Assembly (NCBI GenBank): GCA_964242595.1
Contig: CAXTBC010000048.1
Span: 1-32,728, forward strand
DNA from: BOG-908 sp964242595
GTDB taxonomy: Bacteria > Pseudomonadota > Alphaproteobacteria > Acetobacterales > Acetobacteraceae
DNA: 32,728 nucleotides
Reading direction: 5' to 3'
This document shows positions 15,953-23,950 of this stretch, piece after piece; position 1 is the first letter of the stretch, and the number at the start of each line of letters is the position of its first letter. A program made the position numbers and the translations under genes. The notes beneath the pieces are model-generated. The model had not been told where the DNA came from. It saw only the letters and a list, made by a program, of their open reading frames with translations, and made no database searches.

Positions 15953-18085
15953 ATGTTCCCCCAAAGACGCGACCTCCTCAAGCTGTCCCTGCTCGCCACA
16001 GGCGGCCTCCTTCTGGGCATCCCGCTGCACGCCGGCGAGGCGCCGCACAGCTCCGGCCCGCCCATCCTGCCGCCCACCGCCTTCATCCGCATCACGCCGC
16101 ACGCCATCACCCTCATCATGCCGGACGCCGAGTTCGGCCAGGGCATCTGGACCAGCGCGGCCACGCTGATCGCCGAGGAGCTGGAAGTGCGGCTCGACCA
16201 GATCGGCGTGGAGGCGGCACCGCCCGACGCGAAGCTGTACGCCACGGACGGCGTGGAGCAGTCGACAGGCGGCTCCACATCGACGATCGGCGACTGGATG
16301 CGGCTGCGGGAGGCCGGCGCCCGCGCGCGGCTGATGCTGGTGCAGGCGGCGGCACAAGGCTGGGGCGTGCCGCCCGGCACCTGCCGCGCGCAGGACGGCG
16401 TAGTGCATCACGATGCGACTGGGCGGAGCGCGCCCTACGGCGCGCTGGCCGAGGATGCCGGCCGCCTGACGGTGCCGCGCGAGGTGGTCCTAAAATCGCC
16501 GGCCAACTGGCGCCTGGCCGGCCGCAAGCAGCAGCGGCTGGACACGCCGGCCAAGATCGCGGGCACCGCCACCTACGGGATCGACATCCAGGTACCCGGC
16601 ATGCAGGTGGCCACCGTGGCCGCCAGCCCGGTGCGCGGCGGCCGCCTGGCGGGGCTGGACGAGGCTGCCGCCCGCGCGGTGCCGGGGGTGACCGCCGTGG
16701 TCCGGACACCGTCGGCCGTTACGGTGGTCGGTACGCATTTCTGGGCCGCCCGCCAGGGGCTGGCCGCCGCCAAGCCGCAGTGGGAGGACGGCCCGAACGC
16801 CGCCACCACCACCGCCACGCTGCAGGCGGCGCTGGAAGCCGCCAGCGCGCAGCCGGGCGCCGTGGCGTTGGACAGCGGCGGCCAGGCGAAGGTCGCCGCC
16901 GCGGCCAGGCGGCTGGATGCCACCTACCACCTGCCCTTCCTGGCGCACGCGCCGATGGAGCCGATCAACACCACGCTCCACGTGCGGCCGGACGGGGCGG
17001 ACCTCTGGGTAGGCACCCAGGTGCCGGTGCGCGCGCAGGACGCGGTGGCCCGCGTCACCGGGCTGCGGCCCGACCAGATTCGGGTGCACAACCAGCTCAT
17101 GGGGGGTGCCTTCGGCCGCCGGCTGGACGTGGACAGCATCGAGCAGGCCGCCGCCATCGCGCGCCAGGTGCCTCACCCCGTCAAGATCGTCTGGTCGCGC
17201 GAGGAGGACATCACCCAGGACATGTTCCGCCCCGCCTACCGCGACGTGATGTCCGCCGGGCTTGACGCCCAGGGGCGCATCACCGGCTGGACCCACAAGA
17301 CCGCCGGGTCCTCCATCACCGCGCGCTACGACCCGGGCGACATGAAGGGCGGGCTGGACCCTGACGCGGTGGAGTGCGCCGCCAACACGCCTTACGCGCT
17401 GCCCGCCATGCATGTGAGCTACGTCCGCTGCGAGCCGGACGGCGTGGCCACCGCCTGGTGGCGCGGCGTGGGACCCACGCACAACGTGTTCGTCGTGGAA
17501 TCCTTCATCGACGAGTGCGCCGCCGCCGCGGGCCAGGACCCGGTGGCCTACCGCCGCGGACTGCTCGCCCACAACCCGCGCGCGCTGGCGGTGCTGGACC
17601 TGGCAGCCGCCAAGTCCGGCTGGGGCACGACGCTGCCGCCGGGCTGCGGGCGCGGCGTCTCCCTGCAGTTCGCCTTCTCGTCCTTCGTGGCCCACGTGGC
17701 CGAGGTGGAGGTGAATGCGGAGGGCGGCCTACACCTGCGCCGCTGCACGGTGGCCATCGATTGCGGCCAAAGGATCAACCCGGACACGGTGGCGGCCCAG
17801 GTGGAAGGCGGGCTGCTGTTCGGGCTCGGCATGGCGCTGCACAGCAACATCACTTTCGCGAACGGCCGCGTGCAGCAGCGTAATTTCGATACTTACCCGG
17901 CATTGCGCATGCACGAAGCGCCTGAAATTGCGGTGTACCAGGTGGACAGCCACGAGGACCCGGGCGGCGTCGGTGAAACCGGCACGGCCGCCGCTTCGGC
18001 GGCTCTGGGGAACGCGATCTTTGCGACGACGGGAAAGCGGTTGCGGAGCTTGCCGTTTAGGACGGGGGATTTGCGGTCGGCCTGA
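15953..18085 (+). CDS. iorB: Isoquinoline 1-oxidoreductase-type beta subunit, molybdopterin-binding
   Basis: Large catalytic subunit of the molybdenum hydroxylase (xanthine dehydrogenase family). The 710-residue product starts with a twin-arginine signal (QRRDLLKLSLLATGGLLLG), so the folded complex should be exported to the periplasm together with the signal-less small subunit. Molybdopterin-binding motifs include GGAFGRRLDVDSIEQA and WWRGVGPTHNVFVVESFIDE; near the C-terminus GGVGETGTA holds the catalytic Glu675. ATG 15953 begins the Tat signal; the upstream in-frame codons are repeat A7. No cytochrome c subunit gene accompanies the pair, although related acetic-acid-bacterial aldehyde dehydrogenases have one. 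The 241-base gap to iorA is longer than in a tight operon and contains a repeat. Confidence 0.92.
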   Translation: MFPQRRDLLKLSLLATGGLLLGIPLHAGEAPHSSGPPILPPTAFIRITPHAITLIMPDAEFGQGIWTSAATLIAEELEVRLDQIGVEAAPPDAKLYATDGVEQSTGGSTSTIGDWMRLREAGARARLMLVQAAAQGWGVPPGTCRAQDGVVHHDATGRSAPYGALAEDAGRLTVPREVVLKSPANWRLAGRKQQRLDTPAKIAGTATYGIDIQVPGMQVATVAASPVRGGRLAGLDEAAARAVPGVTAVVRTPSAVTVVGTHFWAARQGLAAAKPQWEDGPNAATTTATLQAALEAASAQPGAVALDSGGQAKVAAAARRLDATYHLPFLAHAPMEPINTTLHVRPDGADLWVGTQVPVRAQDAVARVTGLRPDQIRVHNQLMGGAFGRRLDVDSIEQAAAIARQVPHPVKIVWSREEDITQDMFRPAYRDVMSAGLDAQGRITGWTHKTAGSSITARYDPGDMKGGLDPDAVECAANTPYALPAMHVSYVRCEPDGVATAWWRGVGPTHNVFVVESFIDECAAAAGQDPVAYRRGLLAHNPRALAVLDLAAAKSGWGTTLPPGCGRGVSLQFAFSSFVAHVAEVEVNAEGGLHLRRCTVAIDCGQRINPDTVAAQVEGGLLFGLGMALHSNITFANGRVQQRNFDTYPALRMHEAPEIAVYQVDSHEDPGGVGETGTAAASAALGNAIFATTGKRLRSLPFRTGDLRSA

Positions 18086-18087
18086 CG

Positions 18088-18113
18088 GAGAAGGCCTTCT
18101 CTTTTGAGAAAAG
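18088..18113 (-). repeat. Family A hairpin repeat, truncated copy A8
   Basis: GGAGAAGGCCTTCTCTTTTG then AGAAAAGC, two bases after the iorB stop. The CAAAAG tail is missing where family B copy B2 starts, so B2 may have inserted into, or been joined to, an older A copy. Confidence 0.55.
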
Positions 18114-18240
18114 CATGGGGCTCTGCCCCAAACCCCGTTGTGGCCTCGAGGCCCCAGACCCCCATCTGTTTAGAATCCCTAACGAACAGGTTCTAAGGAC
18201 TTGTCCTTAGCGGGGTCCAGGGGCAGAGCCCCTGGCCTTT
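18114..18240 (-). repeat. Family B repeat, copy B2
   Basis: Full-length 127-base copy in reverse orientation. It shows CATGGGGCTCTGCCCC at the left, GGCCTCGAGGCCCCAG, CTAAGGACTTGTCCTTAG and CCAGGGGCAGAGCCCCTGG at the right. These self-complementary blocks are the same as in B1 and B3. Confidence 0.85.
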
Positions 18241-18320
18241 CTTCAGGCTGATGATAATAAAACCTGTTACGATATTGTCGCTGTTAGCCTAATGATGGAG
18301 CCTGACGCAATCGGTGCCAC

Positions 18321-18361
18321 GAAAGCTTTCTTTTTCAGCAAACAGGGTCTTCCTTCTTTCG
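18321..18361 (+). repeat. Family A repeat, degenerate copy A9
   Basis: GAAAGCTTTCTTTTTCAGC, then AGGGTCTTCCTTC, recalls the A consensus but the hairpin is broken. The remaining 18241-18415 stretch, between B2 and the sensor kinase, shows nothing else recognisable. Confidence 0.4.
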
Positions 18362-18415
18362 CAGGATGCCGGCTAAAGGTAAATCCGTTCGAACCTGCAA
18401 CAGGAGTGAGGCGAG

Positions 18416-20740
18416 GTGTCAGGCCAGGCCGCAGACGCCGCCCTATGGACTGTGCCAGCCCGCCGCCTTAAGCGGCCGCTGCCGGCGACAGGCTCGGTGC
18501 AGGCCCGCCTGATCATTCTTGCCACGTCAGCCATCCTGCCCATGCTGCTGCTGTTCACCGCGGTGGCTTACCACGATTACCGGGCCGAACGCGTGCGTGC
18601 CGGCGAGCGTGAACTGAACGTCGTGCGCAGCATGGCGGCCACCGTTGAACGCGAGCTGCGCATAGCCACCGCCAGCCTGCAGGCGCTCGCCTTGTCGCCC
18701 AGGCTGCAAGAAGACGACCTGCCCGGCTTCCACCAGCTCGCCACGCGGTTCATCGACACCGCACCGCCCGGCTCGGCGCTGCTGCTATACGACGTCGAGG
18801 GCCGCACCTTGCTCGATACGCAGGATGAACAGTCCTCCGCACCCGTGCGGCACGATGCGGGCCTCAACACCGCGCCAGGGAAGACGATGTTCCAGACCGG
18901 TCAGCCGATGGTCAGCAACCTGTTCCCCCGCATGCCCGGCGGCAGCCTGATCGTGACGGCGGACGTGCCCGTGCTGCGTGACGGCCGCGTGGCCTACGGC
19001 CTCAGCCTGGTGCTGCCTGCCGGGCGGTTTGCCGGGATCATCGCCGAACAACGCCTGCCGCCGGGCACCATGGTCACGGTGCTGGACCACAACGGCATCA
19101 GCGTCGCCCGCCTGCCGGATCCGGGGCACTACGTGGGCCGTGCGGCCTCGCCCACCCTCCTGCGGGCCGTAGGCGCGCATGAGGAGGGTGTGGTCAACTC
19201 GGTCTCGCTGGAAGGCGTGCCGCTACTGACCGCCTACAGCCATGCCAAGCCCTCGGGCTGGTGCGTGGCGATGGGCGTGCCGGACGCAGTGTTGCGCACG
19301 CCGCTCATGGCATCGCTTCGCCTGGCACTCGGGCTGGGGTTGGTCGGCAGCATGGCCAGCGCCACGGTGGCCGCCGTGGTAGGCCGGCGCATCCTGCGGC
19401 CGATCCGCGCCCTGGCGCGGATGGCTGCGGATCCGGCCCGCAGCATGCCCTGCAGCCTGGGTCTCTCGGAGCTGGACGCAGTGGGTGCCGCGCTCCGCCA
19501 CAGCCTGCGGGAACGCCAGGCCGCGATGACGGCGCTGCAGGCGCTCAACGAGGACCTCGAAGCCCGCATCCGCCAGGAGACCGCGCGCCGGGTGGAGGTC
19601 CAGGCGCAGCTCGCCCAGTCCCAGCGCATGGAGGCGCTGGGCCAGCTGGCCGGCGGCATCGCGCACGATTTCAACAACGTGCTGCAGGCCGTCACCGGCG
19701 GGCTGAGCCTGATCCAGCACCGCGCGTCGGACGAAGCCTCGGTGCACCGGCTCGCCGCCCTGGCGGCCGGGGCGGCCGCGCGCGGGTCGGCCATCACCGG
19801 GCGGCTGCTCACCTTCGCACGGCGCGGCGAACTGGCGGCCATGCCGGTCGCACCTGCCGCCCTGCTACAAGGCCTTAACGAGATGCTGGCCCACACGCTG
19901 GGCAGCCTGGTGGCCGTGCATGTGCTCGTCCCGGACGCCACGCCGAACCTGTGCGCTGACAAGGCACAGCTCGAGACGGTGCTGATCAACCTGGCCATCA
20001 ACGCCCGCGACGCGATGCCGTCCGGCGGCACTCTGACCCTTTCGGCCGAGGCCGCCAGCAACCCGTGGCCCACCAGGCTGCCAGCCGGCGCCTACATACG
20101 CCTGTGCCTGACCGATGACGGAGTGGGCATGTCGCCGGAGGTGCTGAGCCGCGCGAGCGAGCCATTCTTCACCACCAAGGAGCCCGGCCAGGGTACCGGG
20201 CTTGGCCTGGCGATGGCGCGCGGCTTCGCCGAGCAATCCGGTGGCGCCTTCACCATCGCCAGCAGGCCGGGGCAAGGCACAACCGTCAGCCTGTGGTTCC
20301 CACAGGCGCGCGCGCCGGTACCGGCCGAGCCCGGCGCCGGTGCCGCCGCCGCTTGGGGCGACGAGACGCCGATGCAGGTGCTGATGGTGGACGACGACGA
20401 CATGGTGCGTGAGGTGCTGGCCGGCGAGATGGAGTCGCGCGGCTTCCTGGTGACCACCGCCGCGGACGGCGCGGCCGCCCTGGCCCTGCTGGACGCCGGC
20501 CAGCCGGCCGACCTGCTGATCACTGACTACGCCATGGCCGGCATGAACGGGCTCGTGCTGATCGGCGCCGCACGGCGCAGCCGTCCCAACCTTCCGGCGC
20601 TGCTGCTGACCGGCTACGCCGAACCCGACGGCGATGCGGCCCTCGCGGCGGCCCAGGACAGGCAGACCGTGCTGCTGCACAAGCCGATTGCCGGCGGGGA
20701 ACTGGCGGCGCACGCGGCTGGCTTGCGCCGCCGCCATTGA
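18416..20740 (+). CDS. Hybrid sensor histidine kinase with C-terminal receiver domain
   Basis: The 774-residue membrane protein has a first membrane helix at residues about 28-50 (LIILATSAILPMLLLFTAVA) and a periplasmic Cache-like sensor region up to about residue 300. A second helix lies at about 300-325, followed by a short HAMP-like linker and a coiled coil rich in Glu, Arg and Gln. The kinase core has GQLAGGIAHDFNNVLQ with phospho-acceptor His417, an N-box (NLAINARDAMPSGG), DDGVGM and TGLGLAMARGFAEQSGG. A receiver domain from about residue 650 has VDDDDMVREVL and phospho-acceptor Asp704 (LLITDYAMAGMNG). The GTG start is preceded by AGGAG. No separate response regulator is adjacent, so the output partner is unknown. 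Cache sensors usually bind small metabolites. Confidence 0.9.
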   Translation: MSGQAADAALWTVPARRLKRPLPATGSVQARLIILATSAILPMLLLFTAVAYHDYRAERVRAGERELNVVRSMAATVERELRIATASLQALALSPRLQEDDLPGFHQLATRFIDTAPPGSALLLYDVEGRTLLDTQDEQSSAPVRHDAGLNTAPGKTMFQTGQPMVSNLFPRMPGGSLIVTADVPVLRDGRVAYGLSLVLPAGRFAGIIAEQRLPPGTMVTVLDHNGISVARLPDPGHYVGRAASPTLLRAVGAHEEGVVNSVSLEGVPLLTAYSHAKPSGWCVAMGVPDAVLRTPLMASLRLALGLGLVGSMASATVAAVVGRRILRPIRALARMAADPARSMPCSLGLSELDAVGAALRHSLRERQAAMTALQALNEDLEARIRQETARRVEVQAQLAQSQRMEALGQLAGGIAHDFNNVLQAVTGGLSLIQHRASDEASVHRLAALAAGAAARGSAITGRLLTFARRGELAAMPVAPAALLQGLNEMLAHTLGSLVAVHVLVPDATPNLCADKAQLETVLINLAINARDAMPSGGTLTLSAEAASNPWPTRLPAGAYIRLCLTDDGVGMSPEVLSRASEPFFTTKEPGQGTGLGLAMARGFAEQSGGAFTIASRPGQGTTVSLWFPQARAPVPAEPGAGAAAAWGDETPMQVLMVDDDDMVREVLAGEMESRGFLVTTAADGAAALALLDAGQPADLLITDYAMAGMNGLVLIGAARRSRPNLPALLLTGYAEPDGDAALAAAQDRQTVLLHKPIAGGELAAHAAGLRRRH

Positions 20741-20825
20741 CGCCGCACACACGACGTCTCCTGAGCCGTTCCGCCAGCGACAAGTCCTGACTATCAACGT
20801 TTGAAGTCCTGACCGTAAGTAAACA

Positions 20826-20962
20826 TGCGGCTCTGCCCTGTACCCGCCAGGCGACTGCTCAAATCTGTTTGTCAAGTTTAGTCAGACGAAGGTCTGGCAG
20901 CTCGATGCCTCGTCACGCGACTGCATGCTTCGCACGACGAGGTTTAGGAAAAGCCCCGTGCC
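20826..20962 (+). repeat. Family B repeat, degenerate copy B5 (long form)
   Basis: It can be aligned along its full length with B4: GCGGCTCTGCCCTGTACCC, then CTGTTTGTCAAG, GGTCTGGCAGCTCGATGCC, then CGTCACGCGACTGCATGCTT and AGCCCCGTGCC. Many substitutions have destroyed most of the hairpins. It shares with B4 an extra internal stem-loop (CGTCACGCGA...GCTTCGC) that B1-B3 lack. It fills the middle of the 336-base gap between the sensor kinase and the secreted protein; the rest of that gap shows nothing recognisable. Confidence 0.65.
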
Positions 20963-21076
20963 TCCTACCAAGTCGAATTTTCGACCATGGATGTCCATCG
21001 ACAACGCCCACCTCTTGCCGTGCCAACGCCGCTGGTGTGATTGTCGCGCTGGAAACCGCAACAAGGACCGTCTCCT

Positions 21077-21763
21077 ATGAACCGTGCCCACCTGACGTTC
21101 CTGGCCGCGCTCGCAGCCCCGTTGGCAACCCTGCCCTCGGCCAAAGCGGCCGACTTGGCCGGCACGTGGCTGCTGAACAGCGACGTTGGCGGGCAATCCG
21201 AGACCCATCTGTGCGTGCTGAAGGCAAACCAGACCGCCGTCGGCGGCTCGTGTACCGGCACGCAGGGGCACAACCTCAAAACCACCGGCCACACCGATGA
21301 CGACGGCACGATGCACCTGAAATATGCGACCGACTACAACGGTAGCGGCGTCCACCTCGAGTACAGCGGCAAGCCGGGGCCCGGCGGCGTCGTCAAGGGA
21401 AGCGTCACGACGGGGTCGGCCAACGGCGTGTTCGTGGCCACCCCGCTGGTCAAGTCAGCCGACGGCCAGTCACAGAGCTGGAAGATCGACGTCAACCTCA
21501 GCGCGAGCTTCAGGTACTTGCTGGTGTGCACGTTCCACACGTCGGGTAGTCGGTTCCGCGGGCCGTGCACAGCCACCGACGGGCCGACCCTGCCGACCTC
21601 CGGCACCACCGACGGTGCTACCATGACGCTCGGCTACGACACCGCGGTTCAAAACAAGCTGACCAGCGTCAGCTACACCGGCAGCCTGCAACCCGACGGT
21701 TCGCTGAAGGGCGCGGTGAAGGCCGGCAGTGCCGCCGGCAGCTTCACCGCGCAAAGGCAATAG
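21077..21763 (+). CDS. Secreted protein with a tandem duplicated domain, unknown function
   Basis: The 228-residue product has a Sec signal peptide (residues 1 to about 24, ending PSAKAAD). The mature part is two copies of a beta-rich domain of about 95 residues. Both contain a Cys pair (HLCVLKANQTAVGGSCTGT and YLLVCTFHTSGSRFRGPCTA), then G-T-DDDGTMHLKY or TTDGATMTLGY, then a VHLEYSGKPGPGG or VSYTGSLQPDGS turn, VKGSV or LKGAV, and GSA-G-F-A at the end. Each probably has one disulfide and a lipocalin-like or small-barrel fold (inference). I do not recognise the family. ATG 21077 is preceded by AAGGA at nine bases. Its 3' end overlaps the convergent tmk gene by 20 bases. Confidence 0.75.
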   Translation: MNRAHLTFLAALAAPLATLPSAKAADLAGTWLLNSDVGGQSETHLCVLKANQTAVGGSCTGTQGHNLKTTGHTDDDGTMHLKYATDYNGSGVHLEYSGKPGPGGVVKGSVTTGSANGVFVATPLVKSADGQSQSWKIDVNLSASFRYLLVCTFHTSGSRFRGPCTATDGPTLPTSGTTDGATMTLGYDTAVQNKLTSVSYTGSLQPDGSLKGAVKAGSAAGSFTAQRQ

Positions 21764-22364
21764 GCATCGCATCGCGCAGGGCCAGCAGGACGGCAGCCGC
21801 CACCTCCTGCCGGCCCTGCGCGGCGTCGATCACCACGCTGGGCACAGTGCGCGCCTGCGCCAGAAAGGACGCCCGCACCCGCTCGTGAAACGCCGTGTCG
21901 AGCTGCTCAAAACGGCCCTCGTCCAGCCGGTCATCGGCCAGCCGCCGTGCGCTGCGCCGCAGGCCGGCCTGCGGCGGGATGTCGAGCAGGATGGTCAGGT
22001 CCGGCAGCAGGCCCACGGCATGCCGGTGCAGCTCGGTAATGAAGTCTTCGTCGATACCGCGCCCGGCACCCTGGTAGGCGATGCTGGAGCCGAGATAGCG
22101 GTCGCACAGCACCAGCCGCCCTGCCGCCAGTGCGGGACGGATCACGCGCTGCACGTGCTGCACGCGCGCGGCCACCATCAGCAGCAGCTCGGCCCCAGGG
22201 TCCCACACAGGGGCGTCGTCGGCCAGCAACAGCGCGCGCAGGGCTAGGCCTTCCGGCGTGCCGCCGGGCTCGCGGGTGACGAGCGCGTGCGGATAGGCCG
22301 CGGCGACGGCCTGCAGCGCGGTCGTTTTGCCTGCGCCTTCGCCACCTTCGAAGACGATGAACAT
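21744..22364 (-). CDS. tmk: Thymidylate kinase (dTMP kinase)
   Basis: Phosphorylates dTMP to dTDP for DNA synthesis. The 206-residue product has the P-loop FEGGEGAGKTT (residues 6-15), TREPGGTPEG, the DR motif LCDRYLGSSIAYQGAGRG, and LDIPPQAGLRRSARR in the lid region. ATG 22364 begins the beta strand MFIVFEG that precedes the P-loop; the in-frame codons upstream are repeat A10, and no clear Shine-Dalgarno is seen. In many alphaproteobacteria tmk follows the D,D-carboxypeptidase directly and precedes holB; here 322 bases of repeats separate it from the former, and the next gene is an unrelated convergent one. Confidence 0.95.
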   Translation of the reverse strand: MFIVFEGGEGAGKTTALQAVAAAYPHALVTREPGGTPEGLALRALLLADDAPVWDPGAELLLMVAARVQHVQRVIRPALAAGRLVLCDRYLGSSIAYQGAGRGIDEDFITELHRHAVGLLPDLTILLDIPPQAGLRRSARRLADDRLDEGRFEQLDTAFHERVRASFLAQARTVPSVVIDAAQGRQEVAAAVLLALRDAMPIAFAR

Positions 22365-22374
22365 TCTAGGACAG

Positions 22375-22422
22375 CGAGCAAGCAGTTCTTTTTTGAAAAG
22401 AAGAACCAAAAAACTTTTTCTT
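22375..22422 (-). repeat. Family A hairpin repeat, copy A10
   Basis: Reverse copy reading GCAAGCAGTTCTTTTTTGAA, then AAGAAGAAC and CAAAAAACTTTTTC. The stem GTTCTT/AAGAAC is intact, with a small bulge further in. It ends about 10 bases before the tmk start as read on the minus strand. Confidence 0.7.
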
Positions 22423-22460
22423 GGGATGTCGCGTGCCAGCGGCAATGCGCGAGCTGACCA

Positions 22461-22508
22461 GGAGAAGTGGTTTGGTTCTTTCTTTCAAAGAAACTGCTTT
22501 CCGATGGC
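22461..22508 (+). repeat. Family A hairpin repeat, copy A11
   Basis: Forward copy with GGAGAAGTGGTTTG, a modified stem GTTCTTTCTTTCAAAGAAAC and ACTGCTTTCC. It lies head to head with A10 and just before B3, so three elements are stacked in one gap. Confidence 0.6.
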
Positions 22509-22527
22509 CTGAACTGTTGTTTTCAGG

Positions 22528-22655
22528 AAGGCCAGGGGCTCTGCCCCTGGACCTCGCTAAGGACAGTCGTCCTTAGAACCTGTTCGTAAAAGACCCTTGA
22601 TGAACGGGGGTCTGGGGCCTCGAGGCCCCAGCGGGGTTTGGGGCAGAGCCCCATG
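22528..22655 (+). repeat. Family B repeat, copy B3
   Basis: 128-base copy with AAGGCCAGGGGCTCTGCCCC, CTAAGGACAGTCGTCCTTAG, the uninterrupted site TTAGAACCTGTTCG, GGGGCCTCGAGGCCCCAG and GGGGCAGAGCCCCATGC. It serves as the empty-site reference for the insertion in B1. Confidence 0.88.
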
Positions 22656-22686
22656 CCTGCCTTCAGCAAACTTCCAATCGTTCGTG

Positions 22687-23940
22687 TTAAACGCCCGTCA
22701 AAAAGTGCGACATCACCGCCACGGCGCGCCCCGGGAGCGCCATCCGTCCTACGTCCTCACCCGCCACCAACGCCACCTCCGCCTGCGGCACGCCCTGACC
22801 GCTCACCGTGATCTTGCCCACCACCGCGCCCCGCACCACGGGGGCAGGGATCGGGCTGTCGTACGTCACGGCCACGTGCGCGTGCTGGCGCCAGGCGCGC
22901 GGCATGGTCAGCTTCAGGTCCTGCCCGCCCACCAGCGGCACGGTATGGCGCGCGCCGAGGTAGACGGGCGCGTTCTCCACCACGTCGTTGGCCGAGAACA
23001 GCGTCACATTCTCGAAATTCGCGAACGCCCAGCCCATCAGCCGCACGCTCTCCTCCACCCGCGCGCGCGCGCTGGGCATGCCGTTCAGCACCATGATCAC
23101 GCGGCGGCCGTTATGCTCGGCGCTGCCCACCACGCCGAAGCCGCCGGCGTCGGTGTGGCCAGTCTTCAGCCCGTCCGCCATGCCGCGCTGCACCAGCGGG
23201 TTGCGGTTGTACTGGATGATGCCGTGATAGGTAAACGTCTTTTCCGAATCGTAGTGGTAGTATTCCGGGAAATCCTGGATGATGCGCTTGGCCAACGTCG
23301 CGATGTCGCGCACCGACATGTGGTGCGCCGGGTCGGGCCAGCCGGTGCAGTTGCGGAACACGCTGTGCGTCATGCCCAGCTTGCCGGCCTCCGCGTTCAT
23401 CATCTCCACGAACTGCTCTTCGGACCCGGCGATGCCCTCGGCCAGCACGATGCAGGCGTCGTTGCCGGATTGGATGATCATGCCGCGGATCAGCATCTCC
23501 ACCGGGATCTGCCCGCCCAACTCGACGAACATCTTGGATCCTTGGGTACGCCACGCGTGCTCGCTGACCGGCAGCGTCTGGTCCAGCCGCAGTGTGCCGG
23601 CCTTCAGCTTTGAGTACACGATGTAGGCCGTCATCAGCTTGGTCATTGAGGACGGCGGCATCTCGTCGTCGGCCGCCTTGTCCAGCAGCGTGGCGCCGGT
23701 GTTGAAGTCGGTGATGAACGCCCACTGCGCCGAGGTGTCCATCGGGCCGAGCGGCGTGTTGGCCGGGGTGCCGGTCGCAGCCGGCGCGCCGCCGTCGGCA
23801 CCGCCTGCGTCGTCGTCGTCACCACCGGCGCCCTTGTGGCCGGCGGCGGTTGCCTTGGCGTGGTGCGGATGCGCCAGCGCGGGGCCGGCGGCCAGGAAGG
23901 CGGCGCCTGACAGCAGCAGAAGGCGACGGGTCGGGATCAT
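22687..23940 (-). CDS. D-alanyl-D-alanine carboxypeptidase (PBP5/6 type)
   Basis: Trims the terminal D-Ala from peptidoglycan pentapeptides in the periplasm. The 417-residue product has a signal peptide (PTRRLLLLSGAAFLAAGPAL) followed by a linker rich in His, Gly and Asp (residues about 24-65) that is unusual in composition. The penicillin-binding domain has the SXXK motif Ser98-Met-Thr-Lys101, SGN at 158-160, and KTG at 259-261; Ser98 is the acylated nucleophile. A C-terminal beta domain follows, but no obvious amphipathic anchor helix. ATG 23940 is preceded by GAGGAG at seven bases. It is the third gene of mltB-rlpA-dac, 10 bases after the rlpA stop. Confidence 0.93.
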   Translation of the reverse strand: MIPTRRLLLLSGAAFLAAGPALAHPHHAKATAAGHKGAGGDDDDAGGADGGAPAATGTPANTPLGPMDTSAQWAFITDFNTGATLLDKAADDEMPPSSMTKLMTAYIVYSKLKAGTLRLDQTLPVSEHAWRTQGSKMFVELGGQIPVEMLIRGMIIQSGNDACIVLAEGIAGSEEQFVEMMNAEAGKLGMTHSVFRNCTGWPDPAHHMSVRDIATLAKRIIQDFPEYYHYDSEKTFTYHGIIQYNRNPLVQRGMADGLKTGHTDAGGFGVVGSAEHNGRRVIMVLNGMPSARARVEESVRLMGWAFANFENVTLFSANDVVENAPVYLGARHTVPLVGGQDLKLTMPRAWRQHAHVAVTYDSPIPAPVVRGAVVGKITVSGQGVPQAEVALVAGEDVGRMALPGRAVAVMSHFLTGV

Positions 23941-23950
23941 GTCTGGCTCC

